Assembly: GCA_903813345.2 (NCBI GenBank)
Contig: CAIIXF020000007.1
Span: forward strand, 7,135,730 to 7,199,729
From: Owenia fusiformis
Taxonomy: Eukaryota; Annelida; Polychaeta; Sabellida; Oweniidae
DNA length: 64,000 nt
Direction of reading: 5' to 3'
The translations under genes were made by a program, and so were the position numbers. Shown here piece after piece: positions 20,986-29,319 of this stretch (positions within the stretch are counted from its first letter, which is position 1; each line of letters begins with the position of its first letter). The notes beneath the pieces were generated by a model that saw only the letters and a program-made list of their open reading frames with translations, was not told where the DNA came from and did not search any database.

Positions 20986-21075
20986 ATATTTTGTCAAAGT
21001 TCTCGAACATCCCTTCAATCATTTCTAGCATAGCATGTATTCTTGATTGCGAACAGGATATGTGTGCTATCAGAA

Positions 21076-21147
21076 AGCAGAGTGGCGCAGTGGAAGCCTG
21101 CTTGGCCTATAACGCAGAGGTCCGAGGATTGAAACCTTGCTCTGCTA
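21076..21147 (+). tRNA. iMet-like tRNA, anticodon TAT, array 2 unit 36
   Basis: Duplicate of unit 7. Confidence 0.65.
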
Positions 21148-21237
21148 ATATTTTGCCAAAGTTCTCGAACATCCCTTCAATCATTTCTAGCATAGCATGT
21201 ATTCTTGATTGCGAACAGGATATGTGTGCTATCAGAA

Positions 21238-21309
21238 AGCAGAGTTGTGCAGTGGAAGCGTGCTTTGCCTATAATGCAGAGGTCCGAGGATCGAAACCTT
21301 GCTCTGCTA
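21238..21309 (+). tRNA. iMet-like tRNA, anticodon TAT, array 2 unit 37
   Basis: Duplicate of unit 8. Confidence 0.65.
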
Positions 21310-21399
21310 ATATTTTGCTAAAGTTCTCGAACATCCCTTCAATCATTTCTAGCATAGCATGTATTCTGGATTGCGAACATTATATGTGTGCTATCAGAA

Positions 21400-21471
21400 A
21401 GCAGAGTGGCGCAGTTGAAGCGTGCTGGGCCCATAACCCAGAGGTCCGAGGATCGAAACCTTGCTCTGCTA
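21400..21471 (+). tRNA. tRNA-iMet(CAT) array 2 unit 38
   Basis: Duplicate of unit 9. Confidence 0.85.
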
Positions 21472-21561
21472 ATATTTTGCCAAAGTTCTCGAACATCCCT
21501 TCAATCATTTGAAGCATAGCATGTATTCTTGATTGCGAACAGAATATGTGTGCTATCCAAA

Positions 21562-21632
21562 AGCAGAGCTGGCAGTGGAAGCGTGCTTGGCCTATAATGC
21601 AGAGGTCCGAGGATCGAAACCTTGCTCTGCTA
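21562..21632 (+). pseudogene. iMet-like tRNA, anticodon TAT, array 2 unit 39, D-arm deletion
   Basis: Duplicate of unit 10. Confidence 0.55.
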
Positions 21633-21723
21633 ATATTTTGCTGAAGTTTCTCGAACATCCCTTCAATTATTTGTAGCATAGCATGTATTCTAGATTGCGA
21701 ACAGGATATCTGTGCTATCAGAA

Positions 21724-21795
21724 AGCAGAGTGGCGCAGTGGAAGCGTGCTGGGCCCATAACCCAGAGGTCCGAGGATCGAAACCTTTCTCTGCTA
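21724..21795 (+). tRNA. tRNA-iMet(CAT) array 2 unit 40
   Basis: Duplicate of unit 11. Confidence 0.85.
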
Positions 21796-21885
21796 ATATT
21801 TTGCCAAAGTTCTCGAACATCCCTTCAATCATTTCTAGCATAGCATGTATTCTAAATTGCGAACATTATATGTGTGCTATCAGAA

Positions 21886-21957
21886 AGCAGAATGGCGCAG
21901 TTGAAGCGTGCTGGGCCCATAACCCAGAGGTCCGAGGATCGAAACCTTGCTCTGCTA
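21886..21957 (+). tRNA. tRNA-iMet(CAT) array 2 unit 41
   Basis: Duplicate of unit 12. Confidence 0.8.
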
Positions 21958-22052
21958 ACATTTTGCCAAAGGTCTCGAACATCTCTTTAATCATTTCAAA
22001 CATAGCATTATTCTAGATGTATATTGCGAACAGGATATGTGTGCTATCAGAA

Positions 22053-22124
22053 AGCAGAGTGGCGCAGTGGAAGCGTGCTGGGCCCCTAACCCAGAGGTCC
22101 GAGGATCGAAACTTTGCTCTGCTA
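22053..22124 (+). tRNA. iMet-like tRNA, anticodon CCT, array 2 unit 42
   Basis: Duplicate of unit 13, keeping the CCT change. Confidence 0.65.
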
Positions 22125-22220
22125 ATATTTTGCCAAAGGTCTCGAACATCTCTTTAATCATTTCAAACATAGCATGTATTCTACATGTATATTGCGAACA
22201 GGATATCTGTGCTATCAGAA

Positions 22221-22292
22221 AGCAGAGTGGCGCAGTGGAAGCGTGCTGGGCCCATAACCCAGAGGTCCGAGGATCGAAACCTTGCTCTGCTA
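22221..22292 (+). tRNA. tRNA-iMet(CAT) array 2 unit 43
   Basis: Consensus copy. Confidence 0.9.
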
Positions 22293-22381
22293 ATATTTTG
22301 CCAAAGTTCTCGAACATCCCTTCAATCATTTCTAGCATAGCATGTATTCTTGACCGGAACAGGATATGTGTGCTATCAGAA

Positions 22382-22453
22382 AGCAGAGTTGTGCAGTGGA
22401 AGCCTGCTTGGCCTATAATGCAGAGGTCCGAGGATCGAAACCTTGCTCTGCTA
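22382..22453 (+). tRNA. iMet-like tRNA, anticodon TAT, array 2 unit 44
   Basis: Duplicate of unit 15. Confidence 0.6.
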
Positions 22454-22543
22454 ATATTTTGCTAAAGTTCTCGAACATCCCTTCAATCATTTCTAGCATA
22501 GCATGTATTCTAGATTGTGAACAGGATATATATGCTATCAGAA

Positions 22544-22615
22544 AGCAGAGTGGCGCAGTGGAAGCGTGCTGGGCCCATAACCCAGAGGTCCGAGGATCGA
22601 AACCTTGCTCTGCTA
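22544..22615 (+). tRNA. tRNA-iMet(CAT) array 2 unit 45
   Basis: Consensus copy. Confidence 0.9.
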
Positions 22616-22711
22616 ACATTTTGCCAAAGGTCTCGAACATCCCTTTAATCATTTCAAACATAGCATGTATTCTACATGTATATTGCGAACAGGATATGTG
22701 TGCTATCAGAA

Positions 22712-22783
22712 AGCAGAGTGGCCCAGTGGAAGCGTGCTGGGCCCATAACCCAGAGGTCCGAGGATCGAAACTTTGCTCTGCTA
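22712..22783 (+). tRNA. tRNA-iMet(CAT) array 2 unit 46
   Basis: Duplicate of unit 17 (A-box change). Confidence 0.75.
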
Positions 22784-22879
22784 ATATTTTGCCAAAGGTC
22801 TCGAACATCTCTTTAATCATTTCAAACATAGCATGTATTCTACATGTATATTGCGAACAGGATATCTGTGCTATCAGAA

Positions 22880-22951
22880 AGCAGAGTGGCGCAGTGGAAG
22901 CGTGCTGGGCCCATAACCCAGAGGTCCGAGGATCGAAACCTTGCTCTGCTA
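22880..22951 (+). tRNA. tRNA-iMet(CAT) array 2 unit 47
   Basis: Consensus copy. Confidence 0.9.
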
Positions 22952-23166
22952 ATATTTTGCCAAAGTTCTCGAACATCCCTTCAATCATTTCTAGCATAGC
23001 ATTTATTCTCGACCGGAACAGGCTATGTGTGCCATCTTGCTCTGCTAATATTTTGCCAAAGTTCTCGAACATCTCTTCAATCATTTCAAACATAGCATGT
23101 ATTAATCATTTCAAACATAGCATGTATTCTACATGTATATTGCGAACAGGATATGTGCTATCAGAA

Positions 23167-23238
23167 AGCAGAGTGGCGCAGTGGAAGCGTGCTGGGCCCA
23201 TAACCCAGAGGTCCGAGGATCGAAACCTTGCTCTGCTA
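23167..23238 (+). tRNA. tRNA-iMet(CAT) array 2 unit 48
   Basis: Consensus copy. Confidence 0.9.
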
Positions 23239-23330
23239 ATATTTTGCCAAAGTTCTCGAACATCCCTTCAATCATTTTTCTAGCATAGCATGTATTCTTG
23301 ATTGCGAACAAGATATGTGTGCTATCAGAA

Positions 23331-23402
23331 AGCAGAGTTGTGCAGTGGAAGCGTGCTTGGCCTATAATGCAGGGGTCCGAGGATCGAAACCTTGCTCTGC
23401 TA
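23331..23402 (+). tRNA. iMet-like tRNA, anticodon TAT, array 2 unit 49
   Basis: Duplicate of unit 20. Confidence 0.6.
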
Positions 23403-23492
23403 ATATTTTGCTAAAGTTCTCGAACATCCCTCCAATCATTTCTAGCATAGCATGTATTCTAGATTGCGAACAGGATATATGTGCTATCAGAA

Positions 23493-23564
23493 AGCAGAGT
23501 GGCGCAGTGGAAGCGTGCTGGGCCCATAACCCAGAGGTCCGAGGATCGAAACCTTGCTCTGCTA
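23493..23564 (+). tRNA. tRNA-iMet(CAT) array 2 unit 50
   Basis: Consensus copy. Confidence 0.9.
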
Positions 23565-23654
23565 ATATTTTGCCAAAGTTCTCGAACATCCCTTCAATCA
23601 TTTCTAGCACAGAATGTATTCTGGATTGCGAACAGTATATGTGTGCTATCAGAA

Positions 23655-23726
23655 AGCAGAGTGGCGCAGTTGAAACGTGCTGGGCCCATAACCCAGAGAA
23701 CCGAGGATCGAAACCTTGCTCTGCTA
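23655..23726 (+). tRNA. tRNA-iMet(CAT) array 2 unit 51
   Basis: Duplicate of unit 22. Confidence 0.75.
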
Positions 23727-23823
23727 ACATTTTTGCCAAAGGTCTCGAACATCTCTTTAATCATTTCAAACATAGCATGTATTCTACATTTATATTGCGA
23801 ACAGGATATGTGTGCTATCAGAA

Positions 23824-23895
23824 AGCAGAGTGGCGCAGTGGAAGCGTGCTGGGCCCATAACCCAGAGGTCCGAGGATCGAAACCTTGCTCTGCTA
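23824..23895 (+). tRNA. tRNA-iMet(CAT) array 2 unit 52
   Basis: Consensus copy. Confidence 0.9.
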
Positions 23896-23991
23896 ATATT
23901 TTGCCAAAGGTCTCGAACATCTCTTTAATCATTTCAAACATAGCATGTATTCTACATGTATATTGCGAACAAGATATTTGTGCTATCAGAA

Positions 23992-24063
23992 AGCAGAGTG
24001 GCGCAGTGGAAGCGTGCTGGGCCCATAACCCAGAGGTCCGAGGATCGAAACCTTGCTCTGCTA
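23992..24063 (+). tRNA. tRNA-iMet(CAT) array 2 unit 53
   Basis: Consensus copy. Confidence 0.9.
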
Positions 24064-24152
24064 ATATTTTGCCAAAGTTCTCGAACATCCCTTCAATCAT
24101 TTCTAGCATAGCATGTATTCTTGACCGGAACAGGATATGTGTGCTATCAGAA

Positions 24153-24224
24153 AGCAGAGTTGTGCAGTGGAAGCCTGCTTGGCCTATAATGCAGAGGTCC
24201 GAGGATCGAAACCTTGCTCTGCTA
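24153..24224 (+). tRNA. iMet-like tRNA, anticodon TAT, array 2 unit 54
   Basis: Duplicate of unit 25. Confidence 0.6.
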
Positions 24225-24314
24225 ATATTTTGCTAAAGTTCTCGAACATCCCTTCAATCATTTCTAGCATAGCATGTATTCTAGATTGTGAACAGGATAT
24301 ATATGCTATCAGAA

Positions 24315-24386
24315 AGCAGAGTGGCGCAGTGGAAGCGTGCTTGGCCCATAACCCAGAGGTCCGAGGATCGAAACCTTGCTCTGCTA
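24315..24386 (+). tRNA. tRNA-iMet(CAT) array 2 unit 55
   Basis: Duplicate of unit 26. Confidence 0.8.
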
Positions 24387-24482
24387 ACATTTTGCCAAAG
24401 GTCTCGAACATCTCTTTAATCATTTCAAACATAGCATGTATTCTACATGTATATTGCGAACAGGATATGTGTGCTATCAGAA

Positions 24483-24554
24483 AGCAGAGTGGCCCAGTGG
24501 AAGCGTGCTGGGCCCATAACCCAGAGGTCCGAGGATCGAAACTTTGCTCTGCTA
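24483..24554 (+). tRNA. tRNA-iMet(CAT) array 2 unit 56
   Basis: Duplicate of unit 27 (A-box change). Confidence 0.75.
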
Positions 24555-24650
24555 ATATTTTGCCAAAGGTCTCGAACATCTCTTTAATCATTTCAAACAT
24601 AGCATGTATTCTACATGTATATTGCGAACAGGATATCTGTGCTATCAGAA

Positions 24651-24722
24651 AGCAGAGTGGCGCAGTGGAAGCGTGCTGGGCCCATAACCCAGAGGTCCGA
24701 GGATCGAAACCTTGCTCTGCTA
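24651..24722 (+). tRNA. tRNA-iMet(CAT) array 2 unit 57
   Basis: Consensus copy. Confidence 0.9.
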
Positions 24723-24811
24723 ATATTTTGCCAAAGTTCTCGAACATCCCTTCAATCATTTCTAGCATAGCATTTATTCTTGACCGGAACAGGCTATGTG
24801 TGCTATCAGAA

Positions 24812-24883
24812 AGCAGAGTTGTGCAGTGGAAGCGTGCTTGGCCTATAATGCAGAGGTCCGAGGATCGAAACCTTGCTCTGCTA
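24812..24883 (+). tRNA. iMet-like tRNA, anticodon TAT, array 2 unit 58
   Basis: Duplicate of unit 29. Confidence 0.65.
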
Positions 24884-24973
24884 ATATTTTGCTAAAGTTC
24901 TCGAACATCCCTTCAATCATTTCTAGCATAGCATGTATTCTACATTGCGAACAGGATATATGTGCTACCAGAA

Positions 24974-25045
24974 AGCAGAGTGGCGCAGTGGAAGCGTGCT
25001 GGGCCCATAACCCAGAGGTCCGAGGATCGAAACCTTGCTCTGCTA
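24974..25045 (+). tRNA. tRNA-iMet(CAT) array 2 unit 59
   Basis: Consensus; last full unit of the duplicated segment. Confidence 0.9.
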
Positions 25046-25135
25046 ATATTTTGCCAAAGTTCTCGAACATCCCTTCAATCATTTCTAGCATAGCATGTAT
25101 TCTAGGTTGCGAACAGTATATGTGTGCTATCAGAA

Positions 25136-25206
25136 AGCAGAGTGGCGCAGTGCAACGCGCTGGGCCCATAACCCAGAGGTCCTAGGATCGAAACCTTGCT
25201 CTGCTA
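25136..25206 (+). pseudogene. tRNA-iMet(CAT) array 2 unit 60, decayed
   Basis: 71 nt with D-arm and T-stem changes. Confidence 0.65.
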
Positions 25207-25296
25207 ATATTTTGCCAAAGTTCTCGAACATCCCTTCAATCATTTCTAGCATATCATGTATTCTAGATTGCGAACAGGATATGTGTGTTATCAGAA

Positions 25297-25369
25297 AGCA
25301 GAGTGGCGCAGTGGAAGCGTGCTGGGCCCATAACCCAGAGGTCCGATGGTCGAAACCTTAGTTCTGCTG
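25297..25369 (+). pseudogene. tRNA-iMet(CAT) array 2 unit 61, edge copy
   Basis: T-arm changes and a one-base insertion in the 3' acceptor strand. Confidence 0.6.
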
Positions 25370-26010
25370 GTATTTTGTCAAAATTCTTAAACATCCCTTC
25401 AATCATTTATTCTATAGAAGTATAAAATGCAGGATAGGCATGCTATGTGAAAGCAGGGTGTTCCAGTGGAAGCGGGGTGTGCCCATAAGTCCGAGTATTG
25501 AAACCTTGCTCAGCTGCTATTTTGCCCATAACCCAGAGGTCCGAGGAACGGAACCTTGCTCAGCTATTTTTTTCAATCATTTAAAACATTGCTGGTATTC
25601 TCGCTTATATAAGAACGAATTCAGGCCTCCTAGACTTCCAACAACGCGAACATCAGTTCTGATACCGCGAACTACGTTCCTTGCACTCGAACCACGAATC
25701 TCATATCGCGAACGTGAAATCTTATGTCGCGCACCACCATTTCCTTGTTTCCGAACATATTTCTTGTACCGCGCACAAAGATCCGTTACCGCGAACCACG
25801 CATCTGATCAAAAAAAGTCCGTAATTTTGTTCGTATTATTACGCATAAGTATAATTCCAAAGAGGTGTTTTCATCTGGAATTCGGAAGAAATATTTTCCC
25901 AGTTTTTCATGCATGTAAATGAATATCCAATCATTGACGATAACAGTATTTTCAAGCTCTGGGAAACACAAGATATTGGGACTACCTTGCAATCACGCGC
26001 ATTGACATTT

Positions 26011-26352
26011 TCAGTGAAAGGGCTGGGTAATAACAACAAAAACCTGACTTTTGAGTAACAACACGTATGGCCAAATTAGTGACATCCTCCGATCACAGAG
26101 CTTCAAAATCCAGAATATCTTCTTTATTTTTACCAGCTTTTTCCAAATTTTTCCATTTGAGCCGATGATTGCATCATAATAAAGATGTGCTATATCTGTC
26201 GCTCCAGCTACTGATAATTTGAAGATGCTATCCTTTGCCTGTAAAACCACGATGCCCATGTCAAGCAACGCGTCTACTAGGCACGCAGTTTGAAACTCTG
26301 ACAAACTGCGCGCATATTTCAAAATGGAAGACGGGGAGGACACGACTCCCAA
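26011..26352 (-). CDS. unrecognised open frame in the core of element C
   Basis: A 113-codon frame containing FQTACLVDALLDMGIVVL and DIAHLYYDAIIGSNGKIW, which reads like real protein rather than low-complexity noise. No family recognised and no clear splice or promoter context. It could be a fragment of a transposon or captured host gene, or chance. Confidence 0.25.
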   Translation of the reverse strand: MGVVSSPSSILKYARSLSEFQTACLVDALLDMGIVVLQAKDSIFKLSVAGATDIAHLYYDAIIGSNGKIWKKLVKIKKIFWILKLCDRRMSLIWPYVLLLKSQVFVVITQPFH

Positions 26353-26379
26353 AATGAGCCAAAATACGAAAAATACAAG
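26324..26379 (+). CDS. candidate first exon inside element C
   Basis: ATG in a good initiation context (CAAAATGG) encoding MEDGEDTTPKMSQNTKNT, followed directly by a GTTAGT donor. No downstream exon was identified, so this is only a start-exon-like signal. Confidence 0.25.
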
Positions 26380-26745
26380 GTTAGTCTCGTTCTTAAGATA
26401 GTACCATTCTGTGAAGATGAACTTAATTTACTCATAGTACTCAATGTTGTTCCCGATGTAAACCTAGTTATCTCAATATAAGGGTCTTAAGTAACTTTTG
26501 TGTTCAAAATTTACAGTGTAAAGTTATATCTATGTCTTTTTATCGTCATTTGCCGTTTATTCAGCCATTGTGTCTGTGTATGCTAGAATATATAGGATCA
26601 CTCCATCTGATTAAAGCAGCATAGTTTGTGTGTAAAACAATATTCGAACATGACTGTATTCGCGCCTTCTATAAACTGTAAACAAAGTCAATGCTTCAGC
26701 TGGGTTATATTCGAGATCAATAACCCAGTTAATACGTGTAATGTG

Positions 26746-26753
26746 TGACGTCA
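26746..26753. promoter_or_regulatory. palindromic CRE/ATF-type site TGACGTCA
   Basis: Perfect TGACGTCA octamer 18 bp upstream of the ATG at 26772. Position and sequence fit a CREB/ATF site in a TATA-less promoter; binding is inference. Confidence 0.4.
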
Positions 26754-26771
26754 TAACGGTGGGTCGTAGAA

Positions 26772-26805
26772 ATGGCGGAGCATGATGAATATTCGAAACA
26801 ATTTG
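26772..26805 (+). CDS. candidate first exon downstream of the CRE-like site
   Basis: GAAATGGCGG start context, encoding MAEHDEYSKQF with phase-1 donor GTGAGT. Further exons not found; product unknown. Confidence 0.3.
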
Positions 26806-26838
26806 GTGAGTTTTCATGTTCGAATCGTAATATAGACC

Positions 26839-26988
26839 TCAAAGCGGGGCTAATATCGTCGAATACACCCCTTGGGGCTACGCACAAACGCTTACGAACC
26901 CCTCACTCCCTTTGGTCGTTCGGGGTACAGAAAACGTTTGTGCCTAGCCCTGTGGGGTGTATTCGACGATATAACCCCTGCTTTAGTA
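26839..26988. mobile_element. 150-bp foldback MITE
   Basis: Near-perfect palindrome: left arm with ATATCGTCGAATACACCCC, right arm GGGGTGTATTCGACGATAT, with pairing continuing through CGTTTGTGC/GCACAAACG towards a short loop. Nested in the core of element C. Confidence 0.65.
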
Positions 26989-27358
26989 GAACCCCATAAT
27001 TGAAACACTATGAGAGTCCATCCACCAAGATGGTGATCTGAAAATAAACGTTTTTTTTCGTTCCCAACTTAATTGTCAGACTCACTTCTATTATACATTT
27101 TGACTTTAAATATGAAAATCTCATAAAATCTGACGATAAAACAAAATTTCCAAAGCTATATGAAAAACACCTACACGTGCCTCTGTAGAAATTCCAATGA
27201 TAATATGTAGTTTTAATAGTGTATGCGCCCAGTTTGCAATTTCTGGCTAAAATAGGCGCGCAGTTTGTGCTTTATTTCTTTTTAATCTCTGAAATAAATG
27301 TGTGTTGACGAGTCCTGTAGTTAATTAATCTTGGTTTTAAAACCGAAGCTTTCATTGT

Positions 27359-27387
27359 GGCCCATGGGCTGCCCCGCCCATGGGCCA
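27359..27387. repeat. short perfect hairpin
   Basis: GGCCCATGGGC and its complement around a 6-base loop. No terminator T-run; role unknown. Confidence 0.4.
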
Positions 27388-28523
27388 TTTTGCCCTACTC
27401 TCAACATTATTTTCGAACACTCTGAAAAATCACAGAAAATGTGAAATATAATCCCTTCATAAGATGGAACATGAAAGTTCGCGATGATTGACAGATTAGA
27501 AAAACATCTGCACGGATCAAACTATTATGAGGGCCGTTTTGCCCCATGTTCCCCAAAAATTCCTGACTTCAGCAACCAGGACGATATCTGACCCAAGACA
27601 TGTGGAGCGCTAAAATGTCGGACCCTTTTTTCTGGGCCCATCTCAGAGGGAGGGGCGGACCAGTGCATATACACAGAATACAGCCATAACTGATTACTAC
27701 AATGTAGGTGTACTGTATAAAAGTAAACCTTGTAGTTAAAGGTCGCATGATGCAGTGTGACCAGGATCACACTGACCATGGTCAGAATGACCCTAGACAT
27801 GATGAAATAACTTTTTCAGTCCTCTGAAAAGGTCACTGTAAATAGTTTTAAGTAGGAGCATAGGAAAGGTCAATGAACTGAACAGAGTCTTTTGAATTTT
27901 TCAGAAAATGTGCCCAATATATTGCTCTAAATGATACAATCTTTAAAATTTTAGAAACTTGTCTGAAAAAATGGCGGTCATAAAAAGGAAAAAAATATCG
28001 CTTTTACAAATGACATCTCCTATTACACCACACCGTGCGCAGATACTCTCTGATCCAAAAATGAATGACTGTGGGACGCCGTGCTTTCCTTTGACACATC
28101 ATTTAAAGCCCTGCCAACTCGGGGCGTGGATGTCAATCTTAAAATTACGTTTTAAAATACAGTGACGAATGGGTCATCTAACATGCAAGTGCATGCTTTT
28201 CATAGGAACGAAAGTCCGGCGAAAGCGGAGGAGAAACTGAATTTCGTTTCCTTGTTTCACTCCGTTGCATATTGGTATATACATGTAACTTGGAATCCCA
28301 AACACCCGGATGTATTATGTACAAATTGTTCGCGGTAACGGATCTCTGTGCGAGGTACAAGAAATATGTTCGGAAACAAGGAAATGGTGGTGCGCGACAT
28401 AATATTTCACGTTCGCGATATAAGATTCGTGGTTCGAGTGCAAGGAACGTAGTTCGCGGTATAAGAACTGATGTTCGCGTTGTTGGAAGTCTAGGAGGCC
28501 TGGAATTGTACATGATATGTCTA

Positions 28524-28594
28524 TGCAGAGTGGCGCAGTAGAAGCGTGCTTGCCCAATATCAAGAGGCCCGAGGATCGAAACCTTGCTCTGCTT
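28524..28594 (+). pseudogene. decayed tRNA-iMet-like unit right of element C
   Basis: A and B boxes and the acceptor stem are still clear, but the anticodon region reads CCCAATAT and the T arm differs. It shows that the array originally continued past element C. Confidence 0.6.
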
Positions 28595-28670
28595 ATATTT
28601 TGCCAAGTTCTCAAACATTTCTTCGATCATTTCAAACATAGCATGTATAAAACTCGAAAAAAATACAAAT

Positions 28671-28880
28671 TACGTCGTGCACCACCATTTCCTCGGTCCC
28701 AAACATATTTCTCCACTCGCAAACAGAGATCCGTGCTAGCGAGCCACACAACTGATCGAAATGGTGGTGCACGACAAAAGATTTCACGTTCGGGACGTGA
28801 GAATCGTGGTTCGAGCGCAAGGAATGTAGTTCACGAGCTCATAACTAATGTTCGCGTTGGTGGAAGTCTAGCTACGAGGT
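28671..28880. mobile_element. element D: palindromic remnant related to the element C arms
   Basis: Two inverted arms of the same 21-bp-unit sequence placed almost back to back (left about 28671-28755, right about 28760-28877), diverged from element C and lacking its core. It lies between two decayed tRNA units. Confidence 0.55.
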
Positions 28881-28906
28881 CTGTATACGTACAGATTAGG
28901 TGTCAA

Positions 28907-28975
28907 AGCAGAGTGGCTCAGTAGTGCTGGCCTCAAAGCTCATCAGAAATCCGAGGAGCGCACCTTGCTTTTAGA
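28907..28975 (+). pseudogene. last decayed tRNA-iMet-like unit of array 2
   Basis: Acceptor stem and A box (TGGCTCAGTAG) recognisable; anticodon arm and T arm largely lost. Confidence 0.5.
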
Positions 28976-29319
28976 ACATTTCCTCGCGCGATCATTTGAA
29001 TATTTTTCCAGTGTTCTAGATCAGAAGTCAAAGTTTGGCCATTTTATGTGAGAAACCTTACTCTGATAATTACCAAGTTTAAAAACAATAAATTGTATCT
29101 GCATCTCTGAGAGTCTGCTTTAAATACTATCAATTTGTTTTGTTTTTTTCGTTTAACCAAATTAACAAGTAACAAATAACAAACATAGTTTTAATGTTCA
29201 TTGCAAAATATATTCATAAAATAGTTTTCAAGTTATTAAATGTAGATTTGAATCATTGAAGCACTCTGTATGGTTGATACTGCCCTGCTTGATTGTTTGT
29301 AAAAATCCTCATTTGTCTC
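28976..29319. other. no feature recognised
   Basis: AT-rich sequence between array 2 and the 3' end of the secreted-protein gene. It probably holds that gene's 3' UTR, but I could not fix a poly(A) signal. Confidence 0.35.

Larger units (their letters stand above)
20697..25057. repeat. segmental duplication inside array 2, right copy
   Basis: Right-hand partner of 15620-19990, with the same order of CAT, TAT and CCT units and the same truncated unit (23032 versus 17955). Confidence 0.9.
14689..25570 (+). repeat. array 2: tandem array of initiator-tRNA units
   Basis: Sixty-one full-length units plus truncated ones at about 14689, 15629, 17955, 20705, 23032 and 25453. Unit length is about 162 bp, or about 168 bp with a second spacer type (CATCTCTTTAATCATTTC instead of CATCCCTTCAATCATTTC). 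Anticodons: 41 CAT, 17 TAT, 2 CCT, 1 CAA. Twenty-two units match the CAT consensus exactly. Each tRNA is followed by ATATTTTGCC or a close variant, giving a T4 terminator; the ATATTTTGC block is shared with array 1, while the rest of the spacer is not obviously related. Decayed outliers continue to 28975 around inserted elements. Confidence 0.93.
25622..28502. mobile_element. element C: 2.88-kb TIR element inserted in array 2
   Basis: Inverted arms of 175 bp without length differences (25622-25796 and 28328-28502), beginning CAGGCCTCCTAGACTTCC and ending with its complement, flanked by a 5-bp direct repeat GAATT (25617-25621, 28503-28507). Each arm is itself a run of about eight diverged units of about 21 bp built on GTTCGCGGTATAAGA. 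Outside sequences on both sides are decayed tRNA-array spacer, so the element entered an array spacer. The core shows no transposase I recognise; it holds a small foldback repeat, a CRE-like site and short candidate exons. Superfamily unassigned. Confidence 0.75.

Noticed and set aside
3571-25570. CRISPR-like appearance (regular repeats with spacers)
   Set aside because: The repeat is a 72-nt tRNA with Pol III boxes, spacers are themselves repeated rather than unique, and the DNA is animal.
25440-25922. 160-codon plus-strand frame at the left end of element C
   Set aside because: Composite of a decayed tRNA unit and the 21-bp-unit arm; the mirrored frame at 28178-28639 arises from the other arm.
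26746-26815. Treating the CRE-linked ATG as a proven host gene start
   Set aside because: No second exon could be joined; kept only as a low-confidence candidate.
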